Assembly (NCBI GenBank): GCA_021781455.1
Contig: JAJXWV010000033.1
Coordinates: 62,001 to 126,000, forward strand
DNA: 64,000 bases
Source of the DNA: Acidobacteriota bacterium
GTDB taxonomy: Bacteria > Acidobacteriota > Thermoanaerobaculia > Gp7-AA8
Direction of reading: 5' to 3'
Shown: piece by piece, positions 1 through 8,788 of the stretch
Position numbering within the stretch: the first letter of the stretch is position 1
Layout of the letters: each line of letters starts with the position of its first letter
Notes under the pieces: model-generated
Database searches by the model: none
What the model was told of the DNA's origin: nothing
The model's input: only the letters and a program-made list of their open reading frames with translations
Program-made: the position numbers and the translations under genes

Positions 1-65
1 TCATCCGACGCGTGCGACTCGGCGCTGCGGTAACGTCGGATGGCTGTCAATCGTAGAATCGGGAC
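1..65. other. window edge, possible 3' end of an upstream gene
   Basis: The first plus-strand frame runs ten codons to a TAA at 31-33 and another frame ends at a TAG at 54-56, so this may hold the tail of an upstream gene followed by a short gap. Too little sequence is present to decide, and no homology can be judged. Confidence 0.2.
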
Positions 66-1436
66 ATGAAGAAGCTTCGTACCTTCGCCCTGCTGTTCAT
101 CTTCTCTCTGAGCTGCAAACCGACGGCGGAATCGCAGACGATCAACGGCCAGCCCGAGCAGCGTCCACAACCCATCCCGGCGACGGTCAGCGCCGCACGC
201 CGCACCCCCGTGGTCATCGTCGCGCACAACGTCCTTCCCTCTGTCGTCAACATCCAGGCGGAGTCGACGATCACCCGGCGTGTCGTCGATCCGTTCTTCG
301 ATCCCTTCGGAATGTTTGGAGGGCAGAATCAGACCTTCCAGTCGCAGTCGCTCGGTTCGGGATTCGTCTGGTCGAGCGACGGCATCATCGTCACGAACAA
401 CCACGTGGTCGAAGGAGCGTCGAAGATCACCGTCATCTTCAACAGCGGCTCGCAGGTCAGCGCGAAGCTGATCGGCGTCGATCCCGACAGCGACGTGGCC
501 GTGCTGCGCGTCAATGCCAAGAACCTCGTGCCCGCCCCGATCGGTACTTCTTCAGACCTGATGATCGGGGAGACCGTGGTGGCGGTGGGCAACCCGTTCG
601 GCCTCAGCGGGACGGTGACCACTGGCGTGGTCTCCGCACTCGGCCGCTCCGTTCCGTCGAAGGAGGAAGGCCGCACGTTCACCGACTTCATCCAGACCGA
701 CGCCTCGATCAACCCGGGCAATTCCGGCGGCCCGCTGTTGAACATCGAGGGAAAAGTCATCGGGATCAATACGATGATCTACGCCAACGCGCAGGGCATC
801 GGCTTCGCCATTCCGGTCGACCGCGCCAGGAAAGTCATCCAGGATCTGCTGCACTACGGCCAGGTGCAGACAGCGTGGATCGGTGCCGTAACCTCCACGC
901 TCACTCCGGAAGAAGCGAAGCGGCTCGGGCTGCAAACCAGCAAGGGCGCGCTCGTCGAGCGAATCTTTCCCGGCTCGCCGGCGGCGCAGGGCGGCCTCCG
1001 CTCCGGCGACATCATCACCTCGGTCGGCGACAAGGCCGTCGACTCCCGCGAGGCATTCTCGACCTACACCGCCACGATTGCCGCAGGCCAGCTGACGCAG
1101 CTGAACGTGGTCCGCAACGGCGCGGTAACGCGGGTCTCAGTGCGTCCGACCAAACCACCCTCGAACCTCGGCCTGACGATCCTCGAGCAGGTCTGCGGGC
1201 TGCGCGCCGGCGATCACGGGCGCAACGTCGTCATCACCGACGTCGTGCGCGGATCGCGGGCCGACCGCATCGGCGTCACCCCGGGCGACGTGATCGTAGG
1301 AATCAGCGGGAACGAGGTCACGTCGACTGCGGAGGTCGCCGATCAGCTCAGCAAATCGACGGAGAGGTCGTCGATCGTCCTCGACATCGCGCACGGCGGG
1401 GCGATTTATGCGCTCACGTTCCCGATGGGGATGTAG
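66..1436 (+). CDS. HtrA/DegP-family serine protease with two PDZ domains
   Basis: This is a trypsin-like periplasmic protease of the HtrA (S1C) family, which degrades or refolds damaged envelope proteins. The catalytic triad is readable: His113 in VTNNHVV, Asp143 in DSDVAVL and Ser220 in NPGNSGGPL. The N-terminus is a hydrophobic signal sequence ending in SLSC, a weak lipobox, so it could be a lipoprotein; residues 20-55 are Pro/Gln-rich linker. Two PDZ domains follow at roughly 265-360 and 370-450, the DegP/DegQ layout, and the 456-residue length is usual. The ATG at 66 is the first start in frame and gives an intact signal peptide. It stands alone on the plus strand, convergent with the next gene. 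The family is certain, but which HtrA paralogue it is cannot be told. Confidence 0.95.
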   Translation: MKKLRTFALLFIFSLSCKPTAESQTINGQPEQRPQPIPATVSAARRTPVVIVAHNVLPSVVNIQAESTITRRVVDPFFDPFGMFGGQNQTFQSQSLGSGFVWSSDGIIVTNNHVVEGASKITVIFNSGSQVSAKLIGVDPDSDVAVLRVNAKNLVPAPIGTSSDLMIGETVVAVGNPFGLSGTVTTGVVSALGRSVPSKEEGRTFTDFIQTDASINPGNSGGPLLNIEGKVIGINTMIYANAQGIGFAIPVDRARKVIQDLLHYGQVQTAWIGAVTSTLTPEEAKRLGLQTSKGALVERIFPGSPAAQGGLRSGDIITSVGDKAVDSREAFSTYTATIAAGQLTQLNVVRNGAVTRVSVRPTKPPSNLGLTILEQVCGLRAGDHGRNVVITDVVRGSRADRIGVTPGDVIVGISGNEVTSTAEVADQLSKSTERSSIVLDIAHGGAIYALTFPMGM

Positions 1437-1501
1437 CGCGACTCACGGCGGGATCGGCACGGACCATCTGCGGCACAGACACTCTTGTCCGTGCCCTGGC
1501 G

Positions 1502-1963
1502 CTAGAAGAGCGCCATCTGCGCTGTCACCGGCTCGACGGCCGCCGGCGCCATCCGTTCGCTGTGCGGTCGCAGCTCGCTCCGCCGGCGGCCGAGGAGCAG
1601 GAACAGGTTCCGGCGGATCCACTCCTGCGCTTCGCGGTGATAGCGGTACTGCCGCTCATGGGCATGAAAGCGCCGGTTGTGGTCCGCACCGAGAACGTGA
1701 TGCAGGTACTCGTGATGGATGACCGACTCGATCACGAACGCAGGGATCTGCGGCGCGTTGAGCAGCGGGTGAATGCGGATCTCGGTGGTGACGTGGTTGT
1801 ACGAGCCGAGGCGGATGCTGCGACGCCGCTTGCGGGTGATCTGCTGGCCCCAGCGCACGCTCAGAGGCGGGTACTTGGAGAAATAGGCGCGATGAACGTC
1901 GCCGGCCAGCGACTCGAGGAAGTGAACCGTATTCTCGGGAAACGGAAGAGGAATCGGAGGCAT
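1502..1963 (-). CDS. SprT-like zinc metalloprotease-domain protein
   Basis: This small protein of about 153 residues carries the zinc-metalloprotease signature HHEYLHH (HExxH, near residue 84), preceded by a hydrophobic helix and followed by a basic helix rich in Arg and His. This matches the SprT-like/YgjP-related fold. Members of that superfamily include DNA-protein crosslink proteases, but the substrate here cannot be read. I start at the ATG at 1963 because the 13 residues that an upstream start would add look non-native and are Arg-rich. The C-terminal zinc ribbon of true SprT is not evident. The gene lies directly downstream of two small membrane-protein genes on the same strand, about 50 bp away, and may be cotranscribed with them. 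Confidence 0.8.
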   Translation of the reverse strand: MPPIPLPFPENTVHFLESLAGDVHRAYFSKYPPLSVRWGQQITRKRRRSIRLGSYNHVTTEIRIHPLLNAPQIPAFVIESVIHHEYLHHVLGADHNRRFHAHERQYRYHREAQEWIRRNLFLLLGRRRSELRPHSERMAPAAVEPVTAQMALF

Positions 1964-2012
1964 CGCGCGTCCATTGTGCGGAACACGCGATGCCCGGCGC
2001 AAGCTCTTCGTC

Positions 2013-2342
2013 TCAGTGGCCGCCCACGTGCTGCGTGAACTGGCTGATGTTGGACATGGCCGCCGAGGTCACCAGGGCGGTGCCTGCGGCGATGATCTCG
2101 TCGCCCTTTTTCATTCCCAGAAAAATACCGATGCCGAATCCCACGAGCACGGTCGCGACGGGGAAGGCCCTGATCTGGTCGCGCCAGGCCTCAGGCAGGA
2201 GGTTCTCGATCTCGTCGAAAATCGCCCCGGGGCCGTTCTCGGCGATCGAGGCGCCGATCGAAGCGGCGCGCTCGCGTAGAGGGTCCTCGTAATCCATTCC
2301 TGCCGCCGACCGTTCGAAGTCATCTGTTCGTTTTGTGGCCAT
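2013..2342 (-). CDS. small membrane-anchored protein, unknown function
   Basis: This 109-residue protein has a charged N-terminal half (about residues 1-55, acidic and Arg-rich, likely helical). A glycine-rich hydrophobic segment follows at about 60-77 (PVATVLVGFGIGIFLG), then MKKGDE, then an Ala/Ser-rich tail. The layout resembles DUF883/YqjD-type proteins, in which an amphipathic helix precedes a glycine-zipper membrane anchor; I do not recognise a specific family. It starts 7 bp after the stop of the DUF883-like gene, so the two are surely one operon. They probably act together at the inner membrane. Confidence 0.75.
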   Translation of the reverse strand: MATKRTDDFERSAAGMDYEDPLRERAASIGASIAENGPGAIFDEIENLLPEAWRDQIRAFPVATVLVGFGIGIFLGMKKGDEIIAAGTALVTSAAMSNISQFTQHVGGH

Positions 2343-2349
2343 ATGTCCT

Positions 2350-2640
2350 CTACTCTTCGTCCTCGGATTCGGTACGCCGCAAGAGCAGCCCGACCAGGAA
2401 CCCCACGCCGACGGAGATCAGCAGGGCCTTGCCGGGGTTGGAGCGGACGTAGGTCCTGACCTGATCGCCGATGGCACCGAAGTCGACGTCCTCGACCTTT
2501 TCGCGCACGCTGTTGTAACCGTCGCGCATGGCGTCGGATGCTTTCGAATATTTGTCGCCCACGTAATCTTTGGCGCGGTTGAAGCGGCCCGCCGTTTCGC
2601 CGTCCGCCCCCTCGCCCTCGCTGCGTGTTCGTTCTTCCAT
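2350..2640 (-). CDS. DUF883/ElaB-YqjD-like membrane-anchored protein
   Basis: This 96-residue protein has a highly charged helical N-terminus (about 1-65). Its C-terminal segment begins VRSNPGKALLISVGVG and ends in LLLRR plus an acidic tail, the typical motif of the ElaB/YqjD/DUF883 family. Those proteins sit in the inner membrane with the N-terminus in the cytoplasm; YqjD of E. coli binds stationary-phase ribosomes. A strong Shine-Dalgarno AGGAGG lies about 6 nt before the ATG at 2640. The second small membrane-protein gene follows after 7 bp. Stress or stationary-phase expression would be typical of the family, but no sigma-factor signal was identified here. Confidence 0.8.
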   Translation of the reverse strand: MEERTRSEGEGADGETAGRFNRAKDYVGDKYSKASDAMRDGYNSVREKVEDVDFGAIGDQVRTYVRSNPGKALLISVGVGFLVGLLLRRTESEDEE

Positions 2641-2756
2641 CGGAAACCTCCTCGTGAACGGCCTCAGCCTATTGCCGTCCCGACGCGCACGTCAAACCAC
2701 GCGCCGACCGCTGATCAGACGGATGATCAACAGGATGATCGCCACCACCAGCTTGA

Positions 2757-2848
2757 GACTCTTCGCCGCGCTACGCCGCTCCCACCTTCCCCGCGGCTGC
2801 GCCGGCTCAGAGTGACGGGGGCGCACTCCGCCGGCCCAGGATGACACC
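2757..2848 (+). repeat. dispersed intergenic repeat, right-end type (CTCAGAGTGAC)
   Basis: The stretch reads CTTCGCCGCGCT, a GC-rich middle, then GCCGGCTCAGAGTGACGG, followed by a second shorter copy ending in CCCAGGATGACAC. Nearly the same sequence recurs at 26570-26640 and 48005-48175, and in a fuller form at 24772-24876. Just downstream on the minus strand is a short hydrophobic frame ending at 2692, too short and repeat-derived to call a gene. Confidence 0.75.
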
Positions 2849-2882
2849 GTTCCGCCACCCGCTTGTCCGATAATCACCTCGA

Positions 2883-3555
<673 letters not shown>

Positions 3556-3575
<20 letters not shown>

Positions 3576-3632
3576 GAATTGAGAAAAGCATGCGCCGCCC
3601 CTTTCTCAATTCTCAATTCTCAATTCTCAATT
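3556..3632. repeat. heptanucleotide inverted array, family 1 (AATTGAG x4 / CTCAATT x4)
   Basis: Four perfect tandem AATTGAG units (3556-3583) are followed by a 21-nt spacer and four perfect CTCAATT units (3605-3632). The arms are exact reverse complements of 28 bp, extending to about 31 bp with the flanking AAA/TTT. The element is AT-rich inside a GC-rich region. It sits exactly on the junction between the ABC ATPase and permease genes, giving the first its stop codon and the second its potential start codons. Confidence 0.97.
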
Positions 3633-6226
3633 CGCTGTTTCCGGTCCTCACCGCGCTGATCCTCCGTCCGATCGTGCGGGAAAAAACGCGTACGCTGCTG
3701 ACCGTCCTCGGCATCGCAGTCGGCGTCGGGGTGGTGGTCGCCATCCAGCTCTCCAACCAGAGCGCCATGCGCGCCTTCAGCGACTCCGTGGAAGCGGTGG
3801 CCGGACGCGCCAATTACGAGATCGTCGGCGACGCCGGGCCGATCGACGAGGAGATCCTCCTCAAGCTGCAACCGCTCTGGGACCAGGGCGTCCGATTCGC
3901 GCCCGTCATCGACAGCGAGGGTGTGGTCGAGCCGTCGCAGCAACCGATCCTGCTGCTGGGCGTCGACCTCCTCTCCGACGTCCACTTTCGCGATTATCGC
4001 TACACGCGCCTCAGCGTCGGACCCTTGCGCACACAGGCGGCCGGCGTGGCCGCCGCTGAAAAGTACCTCGACCTTTTCCGGCCCGACTCCGTGATCGTTC
4101 CTGCTCCGTTTGCGCGCGAGCACGGCCTCGACATCGGCCGGCCTCTGACGTTGAACGTGCTCGGGCAGCGGAGGACGATGATCGTTCGCGGCATCCTCGA
4201 GGCTCGCGGCCCAGCCACGGCCCTGAACGGATCGGTGGCGTTCTGCGATCTCGCGGTGGCCCAGAAGTCATTCTCGATGCTGGGCCGCATCACCCGCGTC
4301 GACCTCATCGTGCCGGCGCCGCACGAGAAAACCATCGTGGCCGGGATTCGCTCGATCCTCCCGCCCGGAGTTCGGGTGGAGCGCCCGTCGCAGCGGAACG
4401 AGCGCATCGAGAAAATGCTCCGCGCCTTCCGCGTGAATCTGTTCGCGCTGGCCGGCGTAGCCCTCCTGGTGGGGATGTTCCTCGTCTACAACACCGTGCT
4501 GATCTCGATCCTGCGCCGGCGCCGCGACGTCGGAATCGTGAAGACCCTCGGCGTCTCACCACAGCAGGTCTTCTTCGCTTTTCTCGGCGAGGGACTGCTC
4601 TTCGGTGCCGTCGGATCGCTGCTGGGAATCGTGTTCGGCGAGGCCCTGGCCACCAGCATCCTGCGGCTGATCGGCCGCACGATCAACGAGCTGTACGTGA
4701 CCTCGCAGCCTGAGGCGGTGGTGCTGACGCCGGGCATTCTGGCGCTGGCCGTGGCCGTGGGGATGACGCTGTCGCTCGTGTCCGCGATCCAACCTTCGCT
4801 GGAAGCCTCGCGGGTGCCACCGACCGCGCTGATCACGACGGGCCTGCAGCAGAGGTTGACCATGTCGCGCGTCCGCGTGCTGGGCGGCTGGGCGACCGCC
4901 GCATTCGCCGCAGGTGTGGCGGCCTCCTTCCTGCCTCCCGTGAACGGCATCGCCGTGGCCGGATACCTGGCCGTGCTTTTCGTGGTGATCGGATTCTCAT
5001 TGCTCGCGCCGGCCATCGTGCAGTCCATGTCGTACCTCGCGCTCGGCCCGATGCGTGCCGCCTTCGGCATCGTCGGCCGCCTCGCTGCCGGCTCGCTCCC
5101 CGCTTCGCTCCGCCGCACCTCGGTGGCCAGCGCTGCGCTGTCGCTGGCCATCGGAATGATGGTTGCGGTGGCCGTGATGGTGGGCAGCTTCCGCGAGACG
5201 GTGAACATCTGGATCGACCAGACGGTCAGCTCCGATCTGTGGCTGCGGCCGTCGAAGGGGCTCACCAACGCCTCGCTGGCGCTGTTTCCTCCAGCCATCC
5301 TCGATGACCTGAAACGCGTCCCGTTCATCGAGGCGGTCGATCCCGTCCACGGCCGCGATGTCATCTACGGCGACAACCTGATCTCCGTCGGCAGCGGCGA
5401 TTTCACCATCGCCGCCCGCCGCGGAAGCCTTCCCATGATCCGGCCGCGATCGGCGGTCGACGGCCTGGAGAAGGCGTTGCGAAGCGGAGGCGTTTTCGTT
5501 TCGGAGAGCCTGTCGCTCAAGTACCACAAGGACGTCGGCGACTCGATCGCGCTCCCCACCGCCCACGGCGTGCACTCCTTTCCGATCGCCGGCGTTTATC
5601 GCGACTACTCGAACGATCGCGGCGTCGTGGTCATGGACCGCGCCCTCTACCTTCACTGGTTCGACGACCCGGCCATCAACACCGTCGTGATCTACCTCAA
5701 ACCCGGCGTGAATCGCGATCAGGCCCGCATCGCGCTGGAGCAAACGTTCGGGCCGAAATACCACGCCTTCGCCATCTCCAACGTCGAGGTGCGGAGGGAG
5801 GTGATGAAGATCTTCGACCAGACCTTCATGATCACGTATGCCCTGCTCGGCGTGGCCATCGTCGTGGCCGTGCTGGGGATCGTGAACACCCTGGCCGCTC
5901 TGATCCTGGAGCGGACTCGCGAGCTGGCGCTGCTGCGGGTCGGCGGCATGTCCACGGGTGAGCTGAGCACGATGATCATGCTCGAGTCGGCGCTGCTCGG
6001 CCTCTCCTCGGTCATCGTCGGCATCGTGATGGGCTACGCGCTGTCGTGGATCCTCATCAACGTCATCAACAAGCAGTCGTTCGGCTGGACGATCGAGTTC
6101 CACACGCCGGGCCTGCTCCTGCTCTCTTCCCTGGCCGTGACGTTCCTGGCCTCGGTGGCCGCCGGTCTCGTTCCGGCCCGCCTGGCTTCGCGCATCGACA
6201 TCGTCAGCGCGATCAAGAGCGAGTGA
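3590..6226 (+). CDS. ABC transporter permease with two FtsX domains (YbbP/LolC-E-like)
   Basis: This large inner-membrane permease of 878 residues has an N-terminal transmembrane helix, a large extracytoplasmic MacB-type domain, and a first FtsX helix group (about residues 285-420). A middle pair of helices, a second periplasmic domain and a final three-helix FtsX group (about 745-880) follow. Two FtsX modules in one chain is the YbbP arrangement, and the neighbouring ATPase fits. I use the ATG at 3590; a TTG at 3572 overlaps the upstream stop as TTGA and is also possible. With either start the first 20 or so residues are encoded by the second arm of the heptanucleotide inverted repeat. A start at a downstream CTG or GTG would exclude it. 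The substrate is unknown. Confidence 0.92.
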   Translation: MRRPFLNSQFSILNSLFPVLTALILRPIVREKTRTLLTVLGIAVGVGVVVAIQLSNQSAMRAFSDSVEAVAGRANYEIVGDAGPIDEEILLKLQPLWDQGVRFAPVIDSEGVVEPSQQPILLLGVDLLSDVHFRDYRYTRLSVGPLRTQAAGVAAAEKYLDLFRPDSVIVPAPFAREHGLDIGRPLTLNVLGQRRTMIVRGILEARGPATALNGSVAFCDLAVAQKSFSMLGRITRVDLIVPAPHEKTIVAGIRSILPPGVRVERPSQRNERIEKMLRAFRVNLFALAGVALLVGMFLVYNTVLISILRRRRDVGIVKTLGVSPQQVFFAFLGEGLLFGAVGSLLGIVFGEALATSILRLIGRTINELYVTSQPEAVVLTPGILALAVAVGMTLSLVSAIQPSLEASRVPPTALITTGLQQRLTMSRVRVLGGWATAAFAAGVAASFLPPVNGIAVAGYLAVLFVVIGFSLLAPAIVQSMSYLALGPMRAAFGIVGRLAAGSLPASLRRTSVASAALSLAIGMMVAVAVMVGSFRETVNIWIDQTVSSDLWLRPSKGLTNASLALFPPAILDDLKRVPFIEAVDPVHGRDVIYGDNLISVGSGDFTIAARRGSLPMIRPRSAVDGLEKALRSGGVFVSESLSLKYHKDVGDSIALPTAHGVHSFPIAGVYRDYSNDRGVVVMDRALYLHWFDDPAINTVVIYLKPGVNRDQARIALEQTFGPKYHAFAISNVEVRREVMKIFDQTFMITYALLGVAIVVAVLGIVNTLAALILERTRELALLRVGGMSTGELSTMIMLESALLGLSSVIVGIVMGYALSWILINVINKQSFGWTIEFHTPGLLLLSSLAVTFLASVAAGLVPARLASRIDIVSAIKSE

Positions 6227-6244
6227 TTTCCACTACCCGCCCGC

Positions 6245-6721
6245 TCACGAGGTTGCGAGGTTTTGCGGCGCGCGCTGGCGGAGAACTTCGAAGAGCGCGA
6301 TGCCCACGGTCGTGGAAAGGTTCAGCGAGCGCACGTGCGGTGAGGCGATCGGCATCCTGAACATTCGATCTGTGTAGCGGTCGTGAAGGGATTGCGGCAG
6401 GCCGCCGGTCTCGCGTCCGAAAATCAGCACCGTTTCCCGGCCGTAGTCCGCTTCCCAGTACATGCGCGAGGCGCGGGTGCTGAAGAAAAACGGCGCGCCT
6501 AACCGCGGCAGCTCCTCCTCGAACGACGCCCAGTCCCGCCATACCCGAAGATCGACGTACTCCCAGTAATCGAGGCCGGCGCGCCTGACCTCCCGCTCGT
6601 CGAGTGAAAAACCGAGCGGCTCGATCAGGTGCAGCGTTGCTCCGGCCGCAAGGCACGACCGGCCGGCGTTGCCGGTGTTCCAGTGAATCTCGGGGTGAAC
6701 CAGCGCGACATGCAGGGACAT
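6245..6721 (-). CDS. trmL: tRNA (cytidine/uridine-34-2'-O)-methyltransferase TrmL
   Basis: TrmL is a SPOUT methyltransferase that 2'-O-methylates the wobble base of leucine tRNAs using S-adenosylmethionine. At 158 residues this has the family's minimal length. The knotted cofactor-binding motifs are clear: VHPEIHWNTGNAGR at the N-terminus, LIFGRETGGLP (about residues 98-108) and VRSLNLSTTVGIALFEVLRQ near the end. It follows the beta-lactamase-like gene by 28 bp on the same strand and may share its transcript. It is convergent with the ABC permease, with 18 bp between stops. Confidence 0.94.
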   Translation of the reverse strand: MSLHVALVHPEIHWNTGNAGRSCLAAGATLHLIEPLGFSLDEREVRRAGLDYWEYVDLRVWRDWASFEEELPRLGAPFFFSTRASRMYWEADYGRETVLIFGRETGGLPQSLHDRYTDRMFRMPIASPHVRSLNLSTTVGIALFEVLRQRAPQNLATS

Positions 6722-6749
6722 CTCGAAGGCTCGTCACGCACGCCGGACG

Positions 6750-7655
6750 TCAGAAGCGTCGCTTGGTGAAGTCATCGAAGATCTCGCGCGAAATCCTGGC
6801 GATCACGGCTTCGCGCGCCTTTTCTGTCGCCTTGCCGCCCTTGGTGAAGACGACGAGGATGACCCGGTGTTCGCCATTTGCGGAGCGCACCAGCGCGGCA
6901 TCGTTGACCACTCCTCCCGAGCTCGTTCCGGTCTTCCCCATCACGGCGCTGCCTTCAGGCACACCTGCGCCGATGCGGTTCTTGCCGCTGCTGGAGTGGA
7001 TCATGATCTGCATCTCGAGATTGCGGATCGAGTTGCCCAGGCCATCGGTGCGCAGCGCGAGCATCCGAAAGAGCCTCAGCATGGCCTCGGGCGTGGCAGT
7101 GTCGCGCTCGTCGGCGAGAAACTTCGCCAGCCCCTTCTTCATGTCCGCAGCCATCTGCGCTTCGGAGCGGCTCACGTCGATGCCGCTGACGCCGAGAAAA
7201 CGAAGGTAATTCATGACTTCCGCGGGACCGCCCACGATCTTCAACAGCGCGTCGGACGCGGTGTTGTCGCTCTCGTCGAGGGCAAGCACGAGCAGCTGTC
7301 CGATCTTGATGGTCACCGGTTTGCCGTTCGCCGACCGCGCCAGCGGACTGTGCCCGGGAGCAAAATCGCGCGGATCGATCGTGACTTCTTTCTCGAGATC
7401 AATCTGGCCTGTGCTCACTTTTCTGAGGACTGCAGAGGCGATCGGGAACTTGCAGACGCTGGCCATGGGAAAGCGCTCGTCGCCGTGAATGCTGAGCGTA
7501 CGGCCATTGTCGAGGTCTTCGGCCGCGATGCCGACCGTCGCATCGATCGACGAGGCGATCCTTCCGACGCGATCGGCGAGATCGTCCGCGTAACCGGAGG
7601 AAGCGACGACGAGAAAGAGGAGAGTGATGGCAGTTCCTTTCATGACCAGTCTCAC
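6750..7655 (-). CDS. class A beta-lactamase, PER/CfxA-like (A2) type
   Basis: This secreted serine beta-lactamase-fold enzyme has all active-site elements: Ser66-x-x-Lys69 (SVCK), Ser129-Asp-Asn131 (SDN), Glu164 in SEAQM in place of the classical ExxLN, and Lys240-Thr-Gly (KTG). ExxM at the omega loop is typical of the PER/CfxA branch. A signal peptide covers about residues 5-23 and ends at GYADD. The GTG at 7655 overlaps the TGA of the upstream lipocalin gene as GTGA, implying translational coupling; an ATG at 7643 would give the same mature protein. There are no mobile-element signatures around it, so it looks like a resident chromosomal gene. Its hydrolytic spectrum cannot be predicted. 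Confidence 0.9.
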   Translation of the reverse strand: MRLVMKGTAITLLFLVVASSGYADDLADRVGRIASSIDATVGIAAEDLDNGRTLSIHGDERFPMASVCKFPIASAVLRKVSTGQIDLEKEVTIDPRDFAPGHSPLARSANGKPVTIKIGQLLVLALDESDNTASDALLKIVGGPAEVMNYLRFLGVSGIDVSRSEAQMAADMKKGLAKFLADERDTATPEAMLRLFRMLALRTDGLGNSIRNLEMQIMIHSSSGKNRIGAGVPEGSAVMGKTGTSSGGVVNDAALVRSANGEHRVILVVFTKGGKATEKAREAVIARISREIFDDFTKRRF

Positions 7656-8761
7656 GGCGCGCGAAACGCGCCATCGTACCCCGTCATTTCGACGTAGCCT
7701 TCACCGCTCACCGCGACCGAGTCGAACGAGCCCTCGACGTCCACTGCACCTTCCCAGTAGGTGACCTGCGTCGAGGCGCGCGTGACCAGCTCCTGATTCT
7801 CGAGCAGCGGCCGCAGCGAGAGGGTGATCCTCAGCTTCGGGATGGAGATCGACCATCCCATCGGATAGACCGCCCCCGATCGCGGTGAACGCCACTTGCC
7901 CCGGGCCTGGATGCGCATCTCGTTCCGACGGATCGGGATCACGTGCCCGTCGCTGGTGACCAGCGAGCCGGAAGAGGTCACGTCCGCGGTCCCGTCGGCA
8001 CGGCGGATGACGTAGAGCATCAGCTCCGCATCGTTGTCGAGCTGGACCGAGTACCAGTCCCAACCCCGCTGGTTCTCGCGCAGGGCAGAGCTGCCGAACT
8101 CATGATCCATCCAGGCCTGACCCCGGCAGCGCTCGCCATTGATCGTGCCGGTGGCCTCCAGACGCGTCATCGAGTAGTAGTGCGACGCATAGCCCTCGAC
8201 CGGTGCCTTGATGCTGACGCCGTTTTCGCCGTGAATCGCCGGCGGCTTCCGGCTGCGCAGGTCGAGGTCGATACGGTCTTTGCCCTCGGCAGCGACCAGC
8301 CGCCACGATCCGTCCGGCGCCGTCACGGCGCGCCACCCCTCGTTGAAAACGTTGAGGAATCCTGCCGCCGCCTGGGCGGTGAACTTCGACGATCGATTCA
8401 GCTTTTCGTAGTACCGGAACGCCTTCCCGTTCACGTCCGTCACCGCAAAATGCGCCAGGGCCAGATTCCGCAGGTCCCACGCGCTTCCCCGCGGCACCGA
8501 CGGCGGCACCAGTCCGACGCGAAAGAAGGTCAGCTCGAACCCGTAGCGACGGCCCGAATCGGTCGTCAGGTGCCCGGTGTAATACCACCACTCGGTGCGG
8601 TAGGCGTTATGGCTTCCGTGGTCGCGCGGGAACTCGAATTCATAACCAGGAAGGGCGAGCAGAAAACCGTCGGCACCAGCGCGATCAGCGGCCGCCGCCG
8701 GGGCCAAAACAGAGAGCGCAAACAGAACTGCCGTGATCACCCGCCATTTTGCATCCCGCAT
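7652..8761 (-). CDS. AttH/CrtC-like lipocalin-domain secreted protein
   Basis: The protein is about 369 residues long with an N-terminal signal peptide (about 1-24). The rest is a beta-rich domain with the hallmarks of the AttH/CrtC (hydroxyneurosporene-synthase-like) two-lipocalin fold: GSHNAYRTEWWYYTGHL near the start, GFELTFFR, a central GQAWMDHEFGSS and GWDWYSVQLD. Members are predicted hydrolases or isoprenoid hydratases; AttH-type proteins often sit beside ABC transporters. I start at the ATG at 8761 because the signal peptide begins there and the upstream frame is on the wrong side of a divergent promoter region. Its stop overlaps the start of the beta-lactamase gene by 4 nt, so the two are coupled. 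The substrate is not known. Confidence 0.85.
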   Translation of the reverse strand: MRDAKWRVITAVLFALSVLAPAAAADRAGADGFLLALPGYEFEFPRDHGSHNAYRTEWWYYTGHLTTDSGRRYGFELTFFRVGLVPPSVPRGSAWDLRNLALAHFAVTDVNGKAFRYYEKLNRSSKFTAQAAAGFLNVFNEGWRAVTAPDGSWRLVAAEGKDRIDLDLRSRKPPAIHGENGVSIKAPVEGYASHYYSMTRLEATGTINGERCRGQAWMDHEFGSSALRENQRGWDWYSVQLDNDAELMLYVIRRADGTADVTSSGSLVTSDGHVIPIRRNEMRIQARGKWRSPRSGAVYPMGWSISIPKLRITLSLRPLLENQELVTRASTQVTYWEGAVDVEGSFDSVAVSGEGYVEMTGYDGAFRAP

Positions 8762-8788
8762 TTTGCATTCAGGATAATATCGGTCTCG

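Noticed and set aside
2692-2877. 61-codon minus-strand frame ending in a hydrophobic helix (LKLVVAIILLIIRLI)
   Set aside because: Most of it is the dispersed repeat, with no ribosome-binding site; only the last 20 codons look protein-like, so at best a remnant.
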